From Clostridiales bacterium (lineage in GTDB: Bacteria > Bacillota > Clostridia > Lachnospirales > Lachnospiraceae), in the NCBI GenBank assembly GCA_023663185.1, contig JAMPHY010000032.1:1-32741 (forward strand): a DNA stretch of 32,741 nt, read 5' to 3'. The notes below the pieces were generated by a model. It saw only the letters and a program-made list of their open reading frames with translations, had not been told where the DNA came from and made no database searches. Within the stretch, counting starts at the first letter, position 1; every line of letters begins with the position of its first letter. Shown piece by piece: positions 26,401-32,741 of this stretch. A program made the translations under genes and the position numbers.

Positions 26401-26632
26401 AATTATTAATTCGCCAAGTGTGGTAGATGGTTATGCAATTTCAACTAACAGAGGTGTTGATGTTTTGAAATATATTGCAATTCCTAAGTTTGATGATAAT
26501 AATGATATTCATGTGAAAATAGCAAATATTTCAAAAGATATTCATATGGAGATGAAAAAAACAAATGGAAGAGCAAATATTGTGGATTGTGAAAAAGAAT
26601 TAGATAAATTTATTCACAAGTTATTTTTATAA
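23390..26632 (+). CDS. Nuclease-adenine methyltransferase fusion (type IIG-like or defence methyltransferase)
   Basis: A 1080-residue protein. Its N-terminus has a PD-(D/E)xK-like pattern (D38 in GGKTDATF, E47-x-K49 in FEFKKEG). The gamma-type N6-adenine methyltransferase core shows SAM motif I DPTAGSGSF (411-419), GFDINP (motif II region) and catalytic NPPW (608-611). A C-terminal region of about 350 residues with Tyr-, Trp- and Asn-rich segments (GRNIARWRVK; YSPYKVLWKEQTGSMSAVVV) is probably the target-recognition part. The order nuclease-methylase-recognition matches type IIG restriction enzymes; PglX-like defence methylases are an alternative. The DNA is distinctly AT-rich, unlike neighbouring operons. 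The start is uncertain because of the overlapping ORF. A membrane protein follows 21 bases later. Confidence 0.82.
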   Translation: MKIHFHTDIVKPLLDELNPEMACHYHSENVLKAGGKTDATFQNISFEFKKEGYFSTESGINEALYGRNDADHGLYDYIISNADINADDSTEIITNKILLGIGVGFDGKKFIFARFIPSTQKNKINTDKVKVSIDELLNLDFVHEEKDFQTGLKRLAILVKQADKMSLSKKTLCSVVNPKSDYVRNSIFSIYNNLEENLNPDGNYNNRVKTLFDEWDRVFGVMYGDDAEATDFTEVSSKIREMYGIEGEHNIDSKRYLFSMQTFFNIFLKLLVYSFLSQLVDPMFTTQQELTKDEINRLFDGNTTASNKLVNNFFESHFLEWFTFTADVKEPESSFDVILINETMAVVDKFDLSTFVLRPENVQDILQEVYMGLIPKEMRHLMGEYFSPDWIVEHVLDMAEYKGDINKTLIDPTAGSGSFLTQSLKRIICENGGTLTKDDIVKITQNVVGFDINPISVVSAKANYILVIFSAFFDNCNEEFGESISIPVFIADSILAPVVYTEENDSTLRLETTAGNVEIPKFDSLAKGNEFLKLLSQSIDDRGSYEIFESLALGKGLITEDDIDVVKNLFSKLSVLHRAGKDSFWPIIFKNSFAPVMIRDKFDFVIGNPPWIAWKAMSKSYRSGTLKIWKSYGIFEKNAYDKKTTHDDFGMAVTYVSVDQYLKVGGTMVFLLPASFLKSTKGGEGFRKFSIIRNKQCVPFSVKEVHDFSRVSLFTIPAVAIKFEKGSKMTYPMDKYKVYSQVGRKSKIDSHANWNQVAKIVEFKDYLAQPVDKDDLQSSWLTLEDMTFANNVLNTNVKRVYKGRKGIEPAGAKGVYILQLPKKAKSGFLNIINDMSRQRRQDIIDKGVHKGCIEEKYIFPMLGGRNIARWRVKSNEFMLVPHTAEYKYGIPETTLAKEAPETYRWLSFYHDELLDTRVQNGKFFNKDTQPFYRLDNVGVYTYSPYKVLWKEQTGSMSAVVVSTYLDSVPEADDELFSEDKPIVVDSKVLMLDVYNELEAYYVCGIINSPSVVDGYAISTNRGVDVLKYIAIPKFDDNNDIHVKIANISKDIHMEMKKTNGRANIVDCEKELDKFIHKLFL

Positions 26633-26653
26633 AGTAGGAAGGGAAGGAAATGG

Positions 26654-27388
26654 ATGAAAGCAAATAAAGTTGCAGTAATTTCTAGTTTGGTTTTAGATAT
26701 TGTTATTGGTAATATTTTATATTGGGCAGATATACCTAAAGTAATATATGATATATTAATAGGAATATTTACGGGGTTGATAGTTTCGCTTGTGGCGGGA
26801 ATAGTAGGATATTATGTAGAAAGAACAAAAATAAGGAGCAAATTGCAAACTGTAATTCCAGATACTTATTTTAATCTAACCGTTATACATGCTATTATAG
26901 GTGGTATTTTACCATGGATTATATATACAGAAAATTTAAGTAAACTTAATTATAATATGTCTATTTCTATGGCAGATATTGCACTAAAATCGATAGGAAA
27001 AGAAGAACTTAATACATATTCGGGATTTTTTAAATATGGAAAGTTGAATAGTGCAGTGTGCAAAATGAAAAGTTTTGAAACTAAAGTGTTTAATTTAAAA
27101 AATTGTTTGAATAACGTATTAATAAATGCTTTGAATGCAGATAACTTACAATTAGAAAAACAGACAATTATGCCTGGAATGTTTTTTCCTCCAGAAAAAG
27201 AGAAGCTTATTACAGATACGAGAAATTGTGTCAATATACAGACTGCAAAAATACACGAATATGGAGCTTCACTCATTAATGAAATGGATGATATTGCAAC
27301 TTTGTTTTTTGGTAAAAATAAATGGGAAGAACAAAAGGGATATATTTTGAACCAAACGAACACAATTTTAAGCAATATTAATACATAA
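26654..27388 (+). CDS. Membrane protein of unknown function, partner of the nuclease-methyltransferase
   Basis: A 244-residue protein with two clear N-terminal membrane helices (about 7-24 and 29-54), a probable third (about 74-92), and a 150-residue helical, soluble C-terminal part rich in Asn, Lys and Glu (ending in EEQKGYILNQTNTILSNINT). GGAAGGAAA lies directly before the ATG, and the gene starts 21 bases after the methyltransferase, so they form one operon with the same AT-rich composition. I recognise no family. Few-helix membrane proteins beside DNA-sensing enzymes are frequent effectors in phage-defence loci; that role here is inference. Confidence 0.7.
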   Translation: MKANKVAVISSLVLDIVIGNILYWADIPKVIYDILIGIFTGLIVSLVAGIVGYYVERTKIRSKLQTVIPDTYFNLTVIHAIIGGILPWIIYTENLSKLNYNMSISMADIALKSIGKEELNTYSGFFKYGKLNSAVCKMKSFETKVFNLKNCLNNVLINALNADNLQLEKQTIMPGMFFPPEKEKLITDTRNCVNIQTAKIHEYGASLINEMDDIATLFFGKNKWEEQKGYILNQTNTILSNINT

Positions 27389-27559
27389 AGGAGTAAAAAG
27401 AATTTCTGGATAACATCAAAAAAGTGTTAAGTGACTATGGAGAATAAGTCAGTAAATATCCTGTGAATAAGGATAGCAATAAAAAATAATGGATATTAAA
27501 TAGAAATAGTGGTACTATAATCATATAAGTATAATTTTGATTAGAAAAAGGGTGATTTT

Positions 27560-27721
27560 ATGAGGTTAGAGGAAAGAAATAAAACAGATATTATAGAATC
27601 TGACAGCAGACTTTATGAGGAACTGGATAAGGGGATAGATGCTATGGAGAATGGTCGAACTATGCCTCATGATAAGGCAATGCAAATGATAAGGGAGAAA
27701 CTAAAGGAATATGCAATATAG
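27560..27721 (+). CDS. Small antitoxin of a ParE/RelE-type pair
   Basis: A 53-residue, charged helical protein (MRLEERNKTDIIESDSRLYE ... GRTMPHDKAMQMIREKLKE) with the look of short antitoxins that carry a PHDxA box-like motif near their end. AGGGTGA precedes the ATG. It overlaps the following toxin gene by 11 bases. Confidence 0.75.
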   Translation: MRLEERNKTDIIESDSRLYEELDKGIDAMENGRTMPHDKAMQMIREKLKEYAI

Positions 27722-28049
27722 TATAATAGAGACTATGGAGGCTGTAGATGATGTCATAAATTTTGCGTCATACATGATGAGAAAATTTAAAAATTACAAG
27801 GCAGCCGATGATTTCTTAAATAGATATGATAATGAAGTAAATAAACTTAGATTTTTCCCGACTGGATATCGAGGAATCGGTATGGAGTATCGGGGCTATG
27901 AAATTAGAATTAAGCCATTCGGTACATACAATATTTTCTTTGTAATTGATTATAATGAACAAGAAGTCATTATATTAAGAATACTAAAAGACAGACAAAA
28001 TTGGAATGATATTCTGCAAATACATACGACTTATCATTTTGATGAATAA
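27711..28049 (+). CDS. ParE/RelE-family toxin
   Basis: A 112-residue toxin of the ParE/RelE fold: YSIIETMEAVDDVINFASYM, then FKNYKAADDFLNRYDNEVNKL, FPTGYRG, EIRIKPFGTYNIFFVID and VIILRILKDRQNW. It is coupled to the antitoxin by an 11-base overlap. It is the last gene of the AT-rich stretch, followed by a hairpin and then the convergent ECF operon. Confidence 0.88.
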   Translation: MQYSIIETMEAVDDVINFASYMMRKFKNYKAADDFLNRYDNEVNKLRFFPTGYRGIGMEYRGYEIRIKPFGTYNIFFVIDYNEQEVIILRILKDRQNWNDILQIHTTYHFDE

Positions 28050-28053
28050 ACTG

Positions 28054-28077
28054 CAACGGGACTCTAAAGCCCCGTTG
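28054..28077. terminator. Hairpin between the toxin and the ECF operon
   Basis: CAACGGG and CCCGTTG (7 bp) around a ten-base loop lie between convergent genes. T-runs are weak on both sides, so termination strength is uncertain. Confidence 0.55.
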
Positions 28078-28087
28078 TCTGTCATAT

Positions 28088-28921
28088 CTATACAAACGGA
28101 TTAAAATACCTGCTTCCGTCCCAGAACGTCACTACCAAATCAACAACCAGAATTACCACGATAAATCCGATTGTCAGCCAGTCGTTCTTTTTCATCGGGC
28201 GCTTGGCGTACCATGTACGCTTCTTATTCTTGCCAAAGCCCCTAAGCTCCATAGCGTTGCTGACCGTCTCGATACGGTTTAGGCTCGACAGTATGAGGGG
28301 CAGAAGAATTGCGACGGAATTCTTCATTCTTGTTAAAAGCTTGTCTTTGCCGGATAAATCTATACCCCTTGCCTGCTGTGCCTGACTGATATTGTGGTAT
28401 TCCCGTTGTACGTCGGGAATATAGCGCAGGGCAAGGCTTACGGAGTAGCCGATTCGGTAACTTACGCCTATGCTTGACAAGGACGCCGCAAATTCGCTGG
28501 GGTCTGTGCAGGCGATAAACAAAAGCGCTACCGGAACGACGCAGATTACCTTCATAGTCATATTAAAATGGTAGAACAACTGCTGGGCGGTAATTGTATA
28601 AGGTCCTGCAATAGTGAAAAGCACCGTCCGGCTTTCATATAGCCCGACTCCGTATTCAGGAGAGAAGAGATATACGAACAGGTTGTTCATAAGCAGGAAA
28701 ATCGCGGCAAGTCCGAGTACGATACTGATATCACGGATTTTTACCTTGCTGATTTTGAAAATCCCTATACTGATTACAAGCATACAAATAAGCACTCTTG
28801 TGTCGTATGTAACCATGCTTGCGATACTCCAGAGTATGAAGAAGATTAGTTTCGTCGTGCCCGTCAGTTCGTGTACGGGGCTTTTACGCTTAATATAGCT
28901 TAATATTGCAATCTTTGCCAT
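28088..28921 (-). CDS. ecfT: ECF transporter T component (EcfT)
   Basis: A 277-residue membrane protein that couples the ATPases to the substrate-binding S component. It has several membrane helices and the cytoplasmic coupling motifs QARGID (first Ala-Arg-Gly) and AMELRGFG (second). The ATG at 28921 follows AAGGAGG at 9 bases; the ATPase stop codon lies just before it, so the genes are translationally coupled. Confidence 0.9.
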   Translation of the reverse strand: MAKIAILSYIKRKSPVHELTGTTKLIFFILWSIASMVTYDTRVLICMLVISIGIFKISKVKIRDISIVLGLAAIFLLMNNLFVYLFSPEYGVGLYESRTVLFTIAGPYTITAQQLFYHFNMTMKVICVVPVALLFIACTDPSEFAASLSSIGVSYRIGYSVSLALRYIPDVQREYHNISQAQQARGIDLSGKDKLLTRMKNSVAILLPLILSSLNRIETVSNAMELRGFGKNKKRTWYAKRPMKKNDWLTIGFIVVILVVDLVVTFWDGSRYFNPFV

Positions 28922-28922
28922 C

Positions 28923-30632
28923 TTACCGCACCTCCTTATTCTCATAGCCGATGAAACATTCCGTGAAAACCTGCGGTTCCTCTATGCCGCATGCAAGGCT
29001 TAAGGTATAAAGGCTGGTTTCTTTTAAGTTTGCCGCCTGCACCAGCTTAGGATCGTTTAATACATGCGCCGCCGTAGTGTCGGCAAGCATTCTACCTTCA
29101 CTAAAAACGATAGCGCGCCTTGTATATTCTAACATCAAGTGCATGTCGTGTGTAATCATCAGTATCGTATAGCCTTTTTCATTTAATTCCTTGAGGAAAT
29201 CCATGATTTCTGTATAGTGGCGGTAGTCCTGCCCCGCGGTAGGCTCGTCCAAAATGATTATCTGTGGGCGCTGTACCAGAATACTGGCGATGGTTACGCG
29301 CTTTTTCTGTCCGAAGGATAGGGCGGAAACCGGCCAATTTCTGAAAGCATACAGACCGCAGACCTTAAGCGTTTCTTCGACGCGCTTAGTACGTTCTTCC
29401 TTAGGCATGCCGCTTTGTACAAGCGCCATCTCCACTTCGTCCCAAATCATCGGCTTGGAAATCATCTGGTTAGGGTTTTGCATAACATAGCCTATTCTCC
29501 CCGCTCTTTCCTTGATGGTATCGTTCTCTATATTTCTACCTTCCATATAAATTCCGCCGGATACAAGCTTTTCAAAACCGCAGATTAACTTGGCAAGCGT
29601 GCTTTTTCCCGCGCCGTTGCGCCCGACTATGCTTACCATTTCGCCCTTGTGGATTGTAAAGTTTACGTCTTGGAGATTGTACTTATCCGGCGTATAGCCG
29701 AAAGTTAAGTCTTTCACACTGAGTAGCTCGTCTCCGTGGGAAATGTTTTTTATTTCATTTTTTTGCAGATTATACCAACTGCGCACTTTTTCCTTATCCT
29801 CAGGCTTAAGGATAAGCTTGTCCACATGTTCGGGGTGCATTGCCTCGGTTATCTCGACTCCGGCGTAGCGAAGCGCGGTAAGGTATAGCGGCTCCCGGAT
29901 TCCATGTTCTAAGAGAAGATTGCCTGCAAGCAGTTTTTCCACGGGCATATCCGCGACAATGCTGCCTTCGTTCATTAGAATAATGCGGTCCATTCTGCGC
30001 CATAGCACATCTTCAAGCCGGTGTTCGATAATAATAATTGCCCCCCCCGTGCGCTCATGCACCATATCAATCAGTTCTATTGCGGCGCGTCCTGCGGCGG
30101 GATCAAGGTTTGCTAGAGGTTCGTCAAACAGCAGCACTTTTACATCTTCGACCATGACTCCGGCTAGGCTGACGCGCTGTTTTTGTCCGCCTGATAACTC
30201 TTGCGGCGAATACTCAAGGTGATGTTCTATATCTACAAGTTTTGCGACCTTTTTCACCAAATCTTTCATTTCGTCCTGCGGCATACAGTCATTTTCCTGT
30301 GCAAAAGCGATATCTTCGCCTACCGTCAAGCCGATGAACTGTCCGTCCGTATCCTGCAGTACCGTGCCGACCGCATGGCTTAGTTCAAAGATACTGCTTT
30401 TTTGTGCTTCTATGCCGTCTACAATCAGGCTGCCTGTGCTTTTACCGGGATAGGCAAAAGGTATCAGACCGTTGATACAGTTGCCGATTGTGCTTTTGCC
30501 GCTGCCCGAAGTACCTGCGATTAACACCTTTTCCCCCGGATAGATATCTAAGTTGATGTTATGCAGGGTTGGTTCAGCCTGAGCCGTATATTGAAAGTTA
30601 TAATCTTTAAAAGAAATTACGGGAGATGCCAT
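28923..30632 (-). CDS. ECF transporter double ATPase (EcfA-EcfA' fusion)
   Basis: A 569-residue protein with two ABC cassettes. The first has Walker A GTSGSGKST, signature LSGGQKQRV and Walker B VLLFDEP. The second (from about 300) has GRNGAGKST, LSFGQKKRV and IIILDEP. Most ECF systems have two separate ATPases; this fused form is the YkoD-like layout. AAAGGAG precedes the ATG at 7 bases. A C8 run (30041-30048, coding GGG GGG) lies in the first cassette and is in frame. Confidence 0.93.
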   Translation of the reverse strand: MASPVISFKDYNFQYTAQAEPTLHNINLDIYPGEKVLIAGTSGSGKSTIGNCINGLIPFAYPGKSTGSLIVDGIEAQKSSIFELSHAVGTVLQDTDGQFIGLTVGEDIAFAQENDCMPQDEMKDLVKKVAKLVDIEHHLEYSPQELSGGQKQRVSLAGVMVEDVKVLLFDEPLANLDPAAGRAAIELIDMVHERTGGAIIIIEHRLEDVLWRRMDRIILMNEGSIVADMPVEKLLAGNLLLEHGIREPLYLTALRYAGVEITEAMHPEHVDKLILKPEDKEKVRSWYNLQKNEIKNISHGDELLSVKDLTFGYTPDKYNLQDVNFTIHKGEMVSIVGRNGAGKSTLAKLICGFEKLVSGGIYMEGRNIENDTIKERAGRIGYVMQNPNQMISKPMIWDEVEMALVQSGMPKEERTKRVEETLKVCGLYAFRNWPVSALSFGQKKRVTIASILVQRPQIIILDEPTAGQDYRHYTEIMDFLKELNEKGYTILMITHDMHLMLEYTRRAIVFSEGRMLADTTAAHVLNDPKLVQAANLKETSLYTLSLACGIEEPQVFTECFIGYENKEVR

Positions 30633-30688
30633 GTTTTTACTCCTTTTATGTAATCAGATTTAGTTGGAATGAATTGCTGCTATAGATT

Positions 30689-30721
30689 AAAAAGAGCCGC
30701 CGCATAAAACGACCGCTCTTT
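30689..30721 (-). terminator. Terminator between the S component and the ATPase genes
   Basis: On the minus strand AAAGAGC and GCTCTTT enclose a 17-base loop and are followed by TTTTT. It lies between S and ATPase genes of one transporter and may keep S mRNA in excess. Confidence 0.75.
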
Positions 30722-30738
30722 ATAATTACCGCTATAAA

Positions 30739-31281
30739 TTAATCTTCCTTATTTAAAGAACCTTTCTTTACAACAGTCTTAGCATATGCGACTAACAAAA
30801 GCGTGCCGATAATGCCTGTGGTAACTATATTGGCAACGCCTGCCATCAGCCCCTGTGCAAATAATTTCTCAATCGGTTCACTGTAAATCAGGATATCCAG
30901 ACAAGGCGCCACAACTCCCCATGCGAGCAGATGCGCTATAACCTGACCGATATTGAAGGTGATAATCTTCTTCTTATCAAGCCCTTCGTTGATATCCAGC
31001 TTCATTGTCACAAGACCGATTACAAGACCTACAAATGCAGATGCGATAATCCAGCTCCACCACGGACCATAGCTGGTTGCGTCAATCAATGTATGCCCGA
31101 TAAATCCAATCAGCAGACCTGCGATAGGTCCGAACAGTGTAGCAAATACAGCCTGAATCGCATACTGTAAGCTGATATTAGTATTCGGAACCGGCGTAGG
31201 AATAGCAATCTTTCCTAAAACGAAAAATAAAGCGGCGCCGATACCGATTGCAACAACGCTTTTTACTGATAGTTTCTTCAT
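30739..31281 (-). CDS. ECF transporter S component (UPF0397-type)
   Basis: A 180-residue membrane protein with about five helices. The start (MKKLSVKSVVAIGIGAALFF, then IPTPVPNTNISLQYA) and GPIAGLLIGFIGHTLID are typical of the UPF0397 S-component family, which some annotations link to riboflavin-type vitamins; the substrate is not shown. AGGAGG lies before the ATG. It is the first gene of the ECF operon, behind a consensus promoter. Confidence 0.9.
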   Translation of the reverse strand: MKKLSVKSVVAIGIGAALFFVLGKIAIPTPVPNTNISLQYAIQAVFATLFGPIAGLLIGFIGHTLIDATSYGPWWSWIIASAFVGLVIGLVTMKLDINEGLDKKKIITFNIGQVIAHLLAWGVVAPCLDILIYSEPIEKLFAQGLMAGVANIVTTGIIGTLLLVAYAKTVVKKGSLNKED

Positions 31282-31317
31282 TGGAATCTCCTCCCTCGTT
31301 TTCCATAAACTATATTA

Positions 31318-31369
31318 GTCCGCGATATTCGGACATAATTATTATAGACTAACGTTTATATGGTGTCAA
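31318..31369 (-). promoter_or_regulatory. Consensus promoter and palindrome of the ECF operon
   Basis: On the minus strand TTGACA (31364-31369), 17 bases and TATAAT (31341-31346) are both perfect. Just past the start site lies GTCCG-N7-CGGAC (31318-31334), flanked by near-matching TTAT/CTAA ends. This suits a repressor operator; a leader hairpin is possible. Confidence 0.8.
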
Positions 31370-31421
31370 CTGAAACTCGAAAAACTGTTGTGACTCGCTG
31401 TTACTGCATTGAATTATGTCT

Positions 31422-32540
31422 CTATTTAGGCTTATACTCTTTTATTACTTCAAGTGCAGGAAGCGCATTCCCTTCGTAGTCGAATAACGCCTGATTAGCC
31501 CATTCGTTGCCGCCGGGACCTTTCTCCTTGATATAAGAAAGCGCCGCGTCATTAGCCCAGCCGCTGCCCTCAACCGGAATCCAGCCTGCTTCCCACCAGA
31601 AGAAGCCCCGCCCTTTATTTTCGGGAACTTTTTCAATAATCTCTAAAATTGCTTTCATAAATTCGCACTGACCTTCCTTTGTCAGCGGATAGGTTACTTT
31701 TTCGCACAGTGCGGGTTTGGTAGCCATGCCTTTTCTGTTTTCGGAGGTAAGGTTCTCATATTCGGCGTAGTCGTCGGTAGTAAATCCGGTCGAAGTCTCC
31801 ACTACGACAAGCTCTTTGCCGAAACGCAGCGCAATATCATTCATATTATCTTCAAGCTGCTTAAGCGAGCCGTGCCAGAACGGATAATATGAAAGCCCGA
31901 TAATATCAAAATCTTCGCCTTTGTTTACGTCGATATACTGCTCAAACCACGTCCTGTAAAGCTCATTATTGCCGCCGTTGTCAAGATGTATCATAATCTT
32001 TGATGTGGGGCATGTCTCTTTTACGGCTTTAATGCCCGCGCTGATAAAGCGTGCAATATTGGCATAATTCGGAGTCTGTCCTTCCGGCCAGAGAAGTCCG
32101 TTTGAAACTTCGTTACCAACTTGCACCATATCGGGAGCGACGCCTTCTTTTACGAAGCCGCTTACCGTTTCTTTGGTAAAATCATAGACCGCCTTTTCCA
32201 ATTCTTCAACGCCGTAATCAGCCCAAGCCTTAGGTTTTCTCTGCTTGCCCGGATCCGCCCAGAAATCGCTGTATGCAAAGTCAAGCAAAAACTTAAGTCC
32301 TGCCGCCTTTACGCGCTTTGCCATGCGCAGCACGCATTCATAGTCGTTGTTGCCCGCACCATATGGCGTGCCGTCGGGAGATTTTGGCTCGTTCCAGAGT
32401 CTTAATCTGATATAATTTACCCCGTATGATTTCAGGATTTCAATTAATCCCTTCTGCTCGCCCTTGTCATAATACTTTCCGCCCAGCTTTTCAACTTCGT
32501 CAAGCGTCGAGATGTCCATGCCTTTAATATAGTCCAACAT
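31422..32540 (-). CDS. GH53 arabinogalactan endo-beta-1,4-galactanase, no signal peptide
   Basis: A 372-residue (beta/alpha)8 glycosidase. The acid/base is E144 in VQVGNEVSNG and the nucleophile is E248 in LVVVETSTGF; DISTLDEVEKLGGKYY at the start and LRLWNEP are family landmarks. Most characterised GH53 enzymes are secreted; this one starts MLDYIKGMDIS with no export signal, so it may act on imported galacto-oligosaccharides. The ATG at 32540 follows AAAGGAG; starts at 32570 and 32561 lie on or before this site. A promoter stands upstream. Confidence 0.92.
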   Translation of the reverse strand: MLDYIKGMDISTLDEVEKLGGKYYDKGEQKGLIEILKSYGVNYIRLRLWNEPKSPDGTPYGAGNNDYECVLRMAKRVKAAGLKFLLDFAYSDFWADPGKQRKPKAWADYGVEELEKAVYDFTKETVSGFVKEGVAPDMVQVGNEVSNGLLWPEGQTPNYANIARFISAGIKAVKETCPTSKIMIHLDNGGNNELYRTWFEQYIDVNKGEDFDIIGLSYYPFWHGSLKQLEDNMNDIALRFGKELVVVETSTGFTTDDYAEYENLTSENRKGMATKPALCEKVTYPLTKEGQCEFMKAILEIIEKVPENKGRGFFWWEAGWIPVEGSGWANDAALSYIKEKGPGGNEWANQALFDYEGNALPALEVIKEYKPK

Positions 32541-32643
32541 GTTGTGTTTTGCTCCTTTCATGAGTCGCATATTTGAGTTATTTTAATGACATTTCTGTTT
32601 CCATTCAAAATCTTCCTTAGCTAATTTCGATATAGTAGGCTAA

Positions 32644-32672
32644 ATAATAACAGAGTTATTTGCCAGCGTCAA
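32644..32672 (-). promoter_or_regulatory. Promoter of the GH53 gene
   Basis: On the minus strand TTGACG, a 17-base spacer and TATTAT give a transcript with a leader of about 100 bases. Confidence 0.65.
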
Positions 32673-32741
32673 GTGGGACTTTTATGAATCAGTTCTGAAA
32701 GGTAAATTTCCATTATATCCTGCCTAAATACCTTAAATTCC

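Noticed and set aside
27400-27447. Short in-frame stretch after the membrane protein gene (EFLDNIKKVLSDYGE) with an AAAGGAG upstream
   Set aside because: It has a ribosome site but no start codon, and a stop after 15 codons. It may be the decayed start of a small gene, but too little is left to annotate.

Overview
The window looks like a chromosomal segment of an anaerobic Gram-positive gut-type bacterium, most likely a Lachnospiraceae (Clostridia) member. The reasons are strong AGGAGG-type ribosome binding sites, sigma-A promoters with TTGACA/TATAAT hexamers, many two-component/ABC drug-sensing modules, ECF vitamin-type transport, intracellular glycosidases, and an HTH regulator / transmembrane Ser-Thr kinase pair of a type I associate with that family. 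No rRNA, tRNA, CRISPR array or insertion sequence was seen, and no gap longer than 300 bases lacks a gene.

Layout. 1-3915: the end of a type I restriction-modification operon. hsdS opens inside a (CAGA)n tract and is followed by hsdR; hsdM would lie upstream, outside the window. 3912-6389 (minus): a GH31 alpha-glucosidase/xylosidase behind a strong promoter, a structured leader and a terminator. 6425-10939 (plus): an OmpR-type response regulator, an ABC ATPase, two duplicated ABC-2 permeases and a histidine kinase, with a four-copy CTTTAC array before the ATPase. 10917-12943 (minus): a YtrA-like GntR regulator with its own ABC ATPase and permease. 13074-13520: a RelB/DinJ-like antitoxin whose PIN toxin has an internal deletion. 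13570-18254: a double-domain hemerythrin, a RadC-like JAB protein with a small partner, an HTH regulator fused to a membrane-anchored protein, and a MATE exporter behind a structured leader. 18302-21732: a secreted Ser-rich protein, a Ser/Thr kinase with TM and Fn3-like ectodomain broken at a C9 tract, and a divergent HTH regulator.

21735-28049 is an AT-rich, defence-island-like stretch. A RelE/RelB toxin-antitoxin pair, a Zn-binding-motif protein, a large nuclease-methyltransferase fusion coupled to a membrane protein of unknown function, and a second ParE/RelE-type pair sit between ordinary metabolic genes. The nuclease-methyltransferase plus membrane-protein pair (23290-27388) is the best candidate here for an undescribed system.

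28088-32672 (minus) returns to housekeeping composition: a complete ECF transporter (S component, fused double ATPase, T component) and a GH53 endo-galactanase without a signal peptide.

Two simple-sequence tracts fall in genes where length change would switch function: (CAGA)13.5 in hsdS and C9 in the kinase. The restriction specificity and the surface kinase may therefore be contingency loci. All family calls come from reading motifs; no database search was made.
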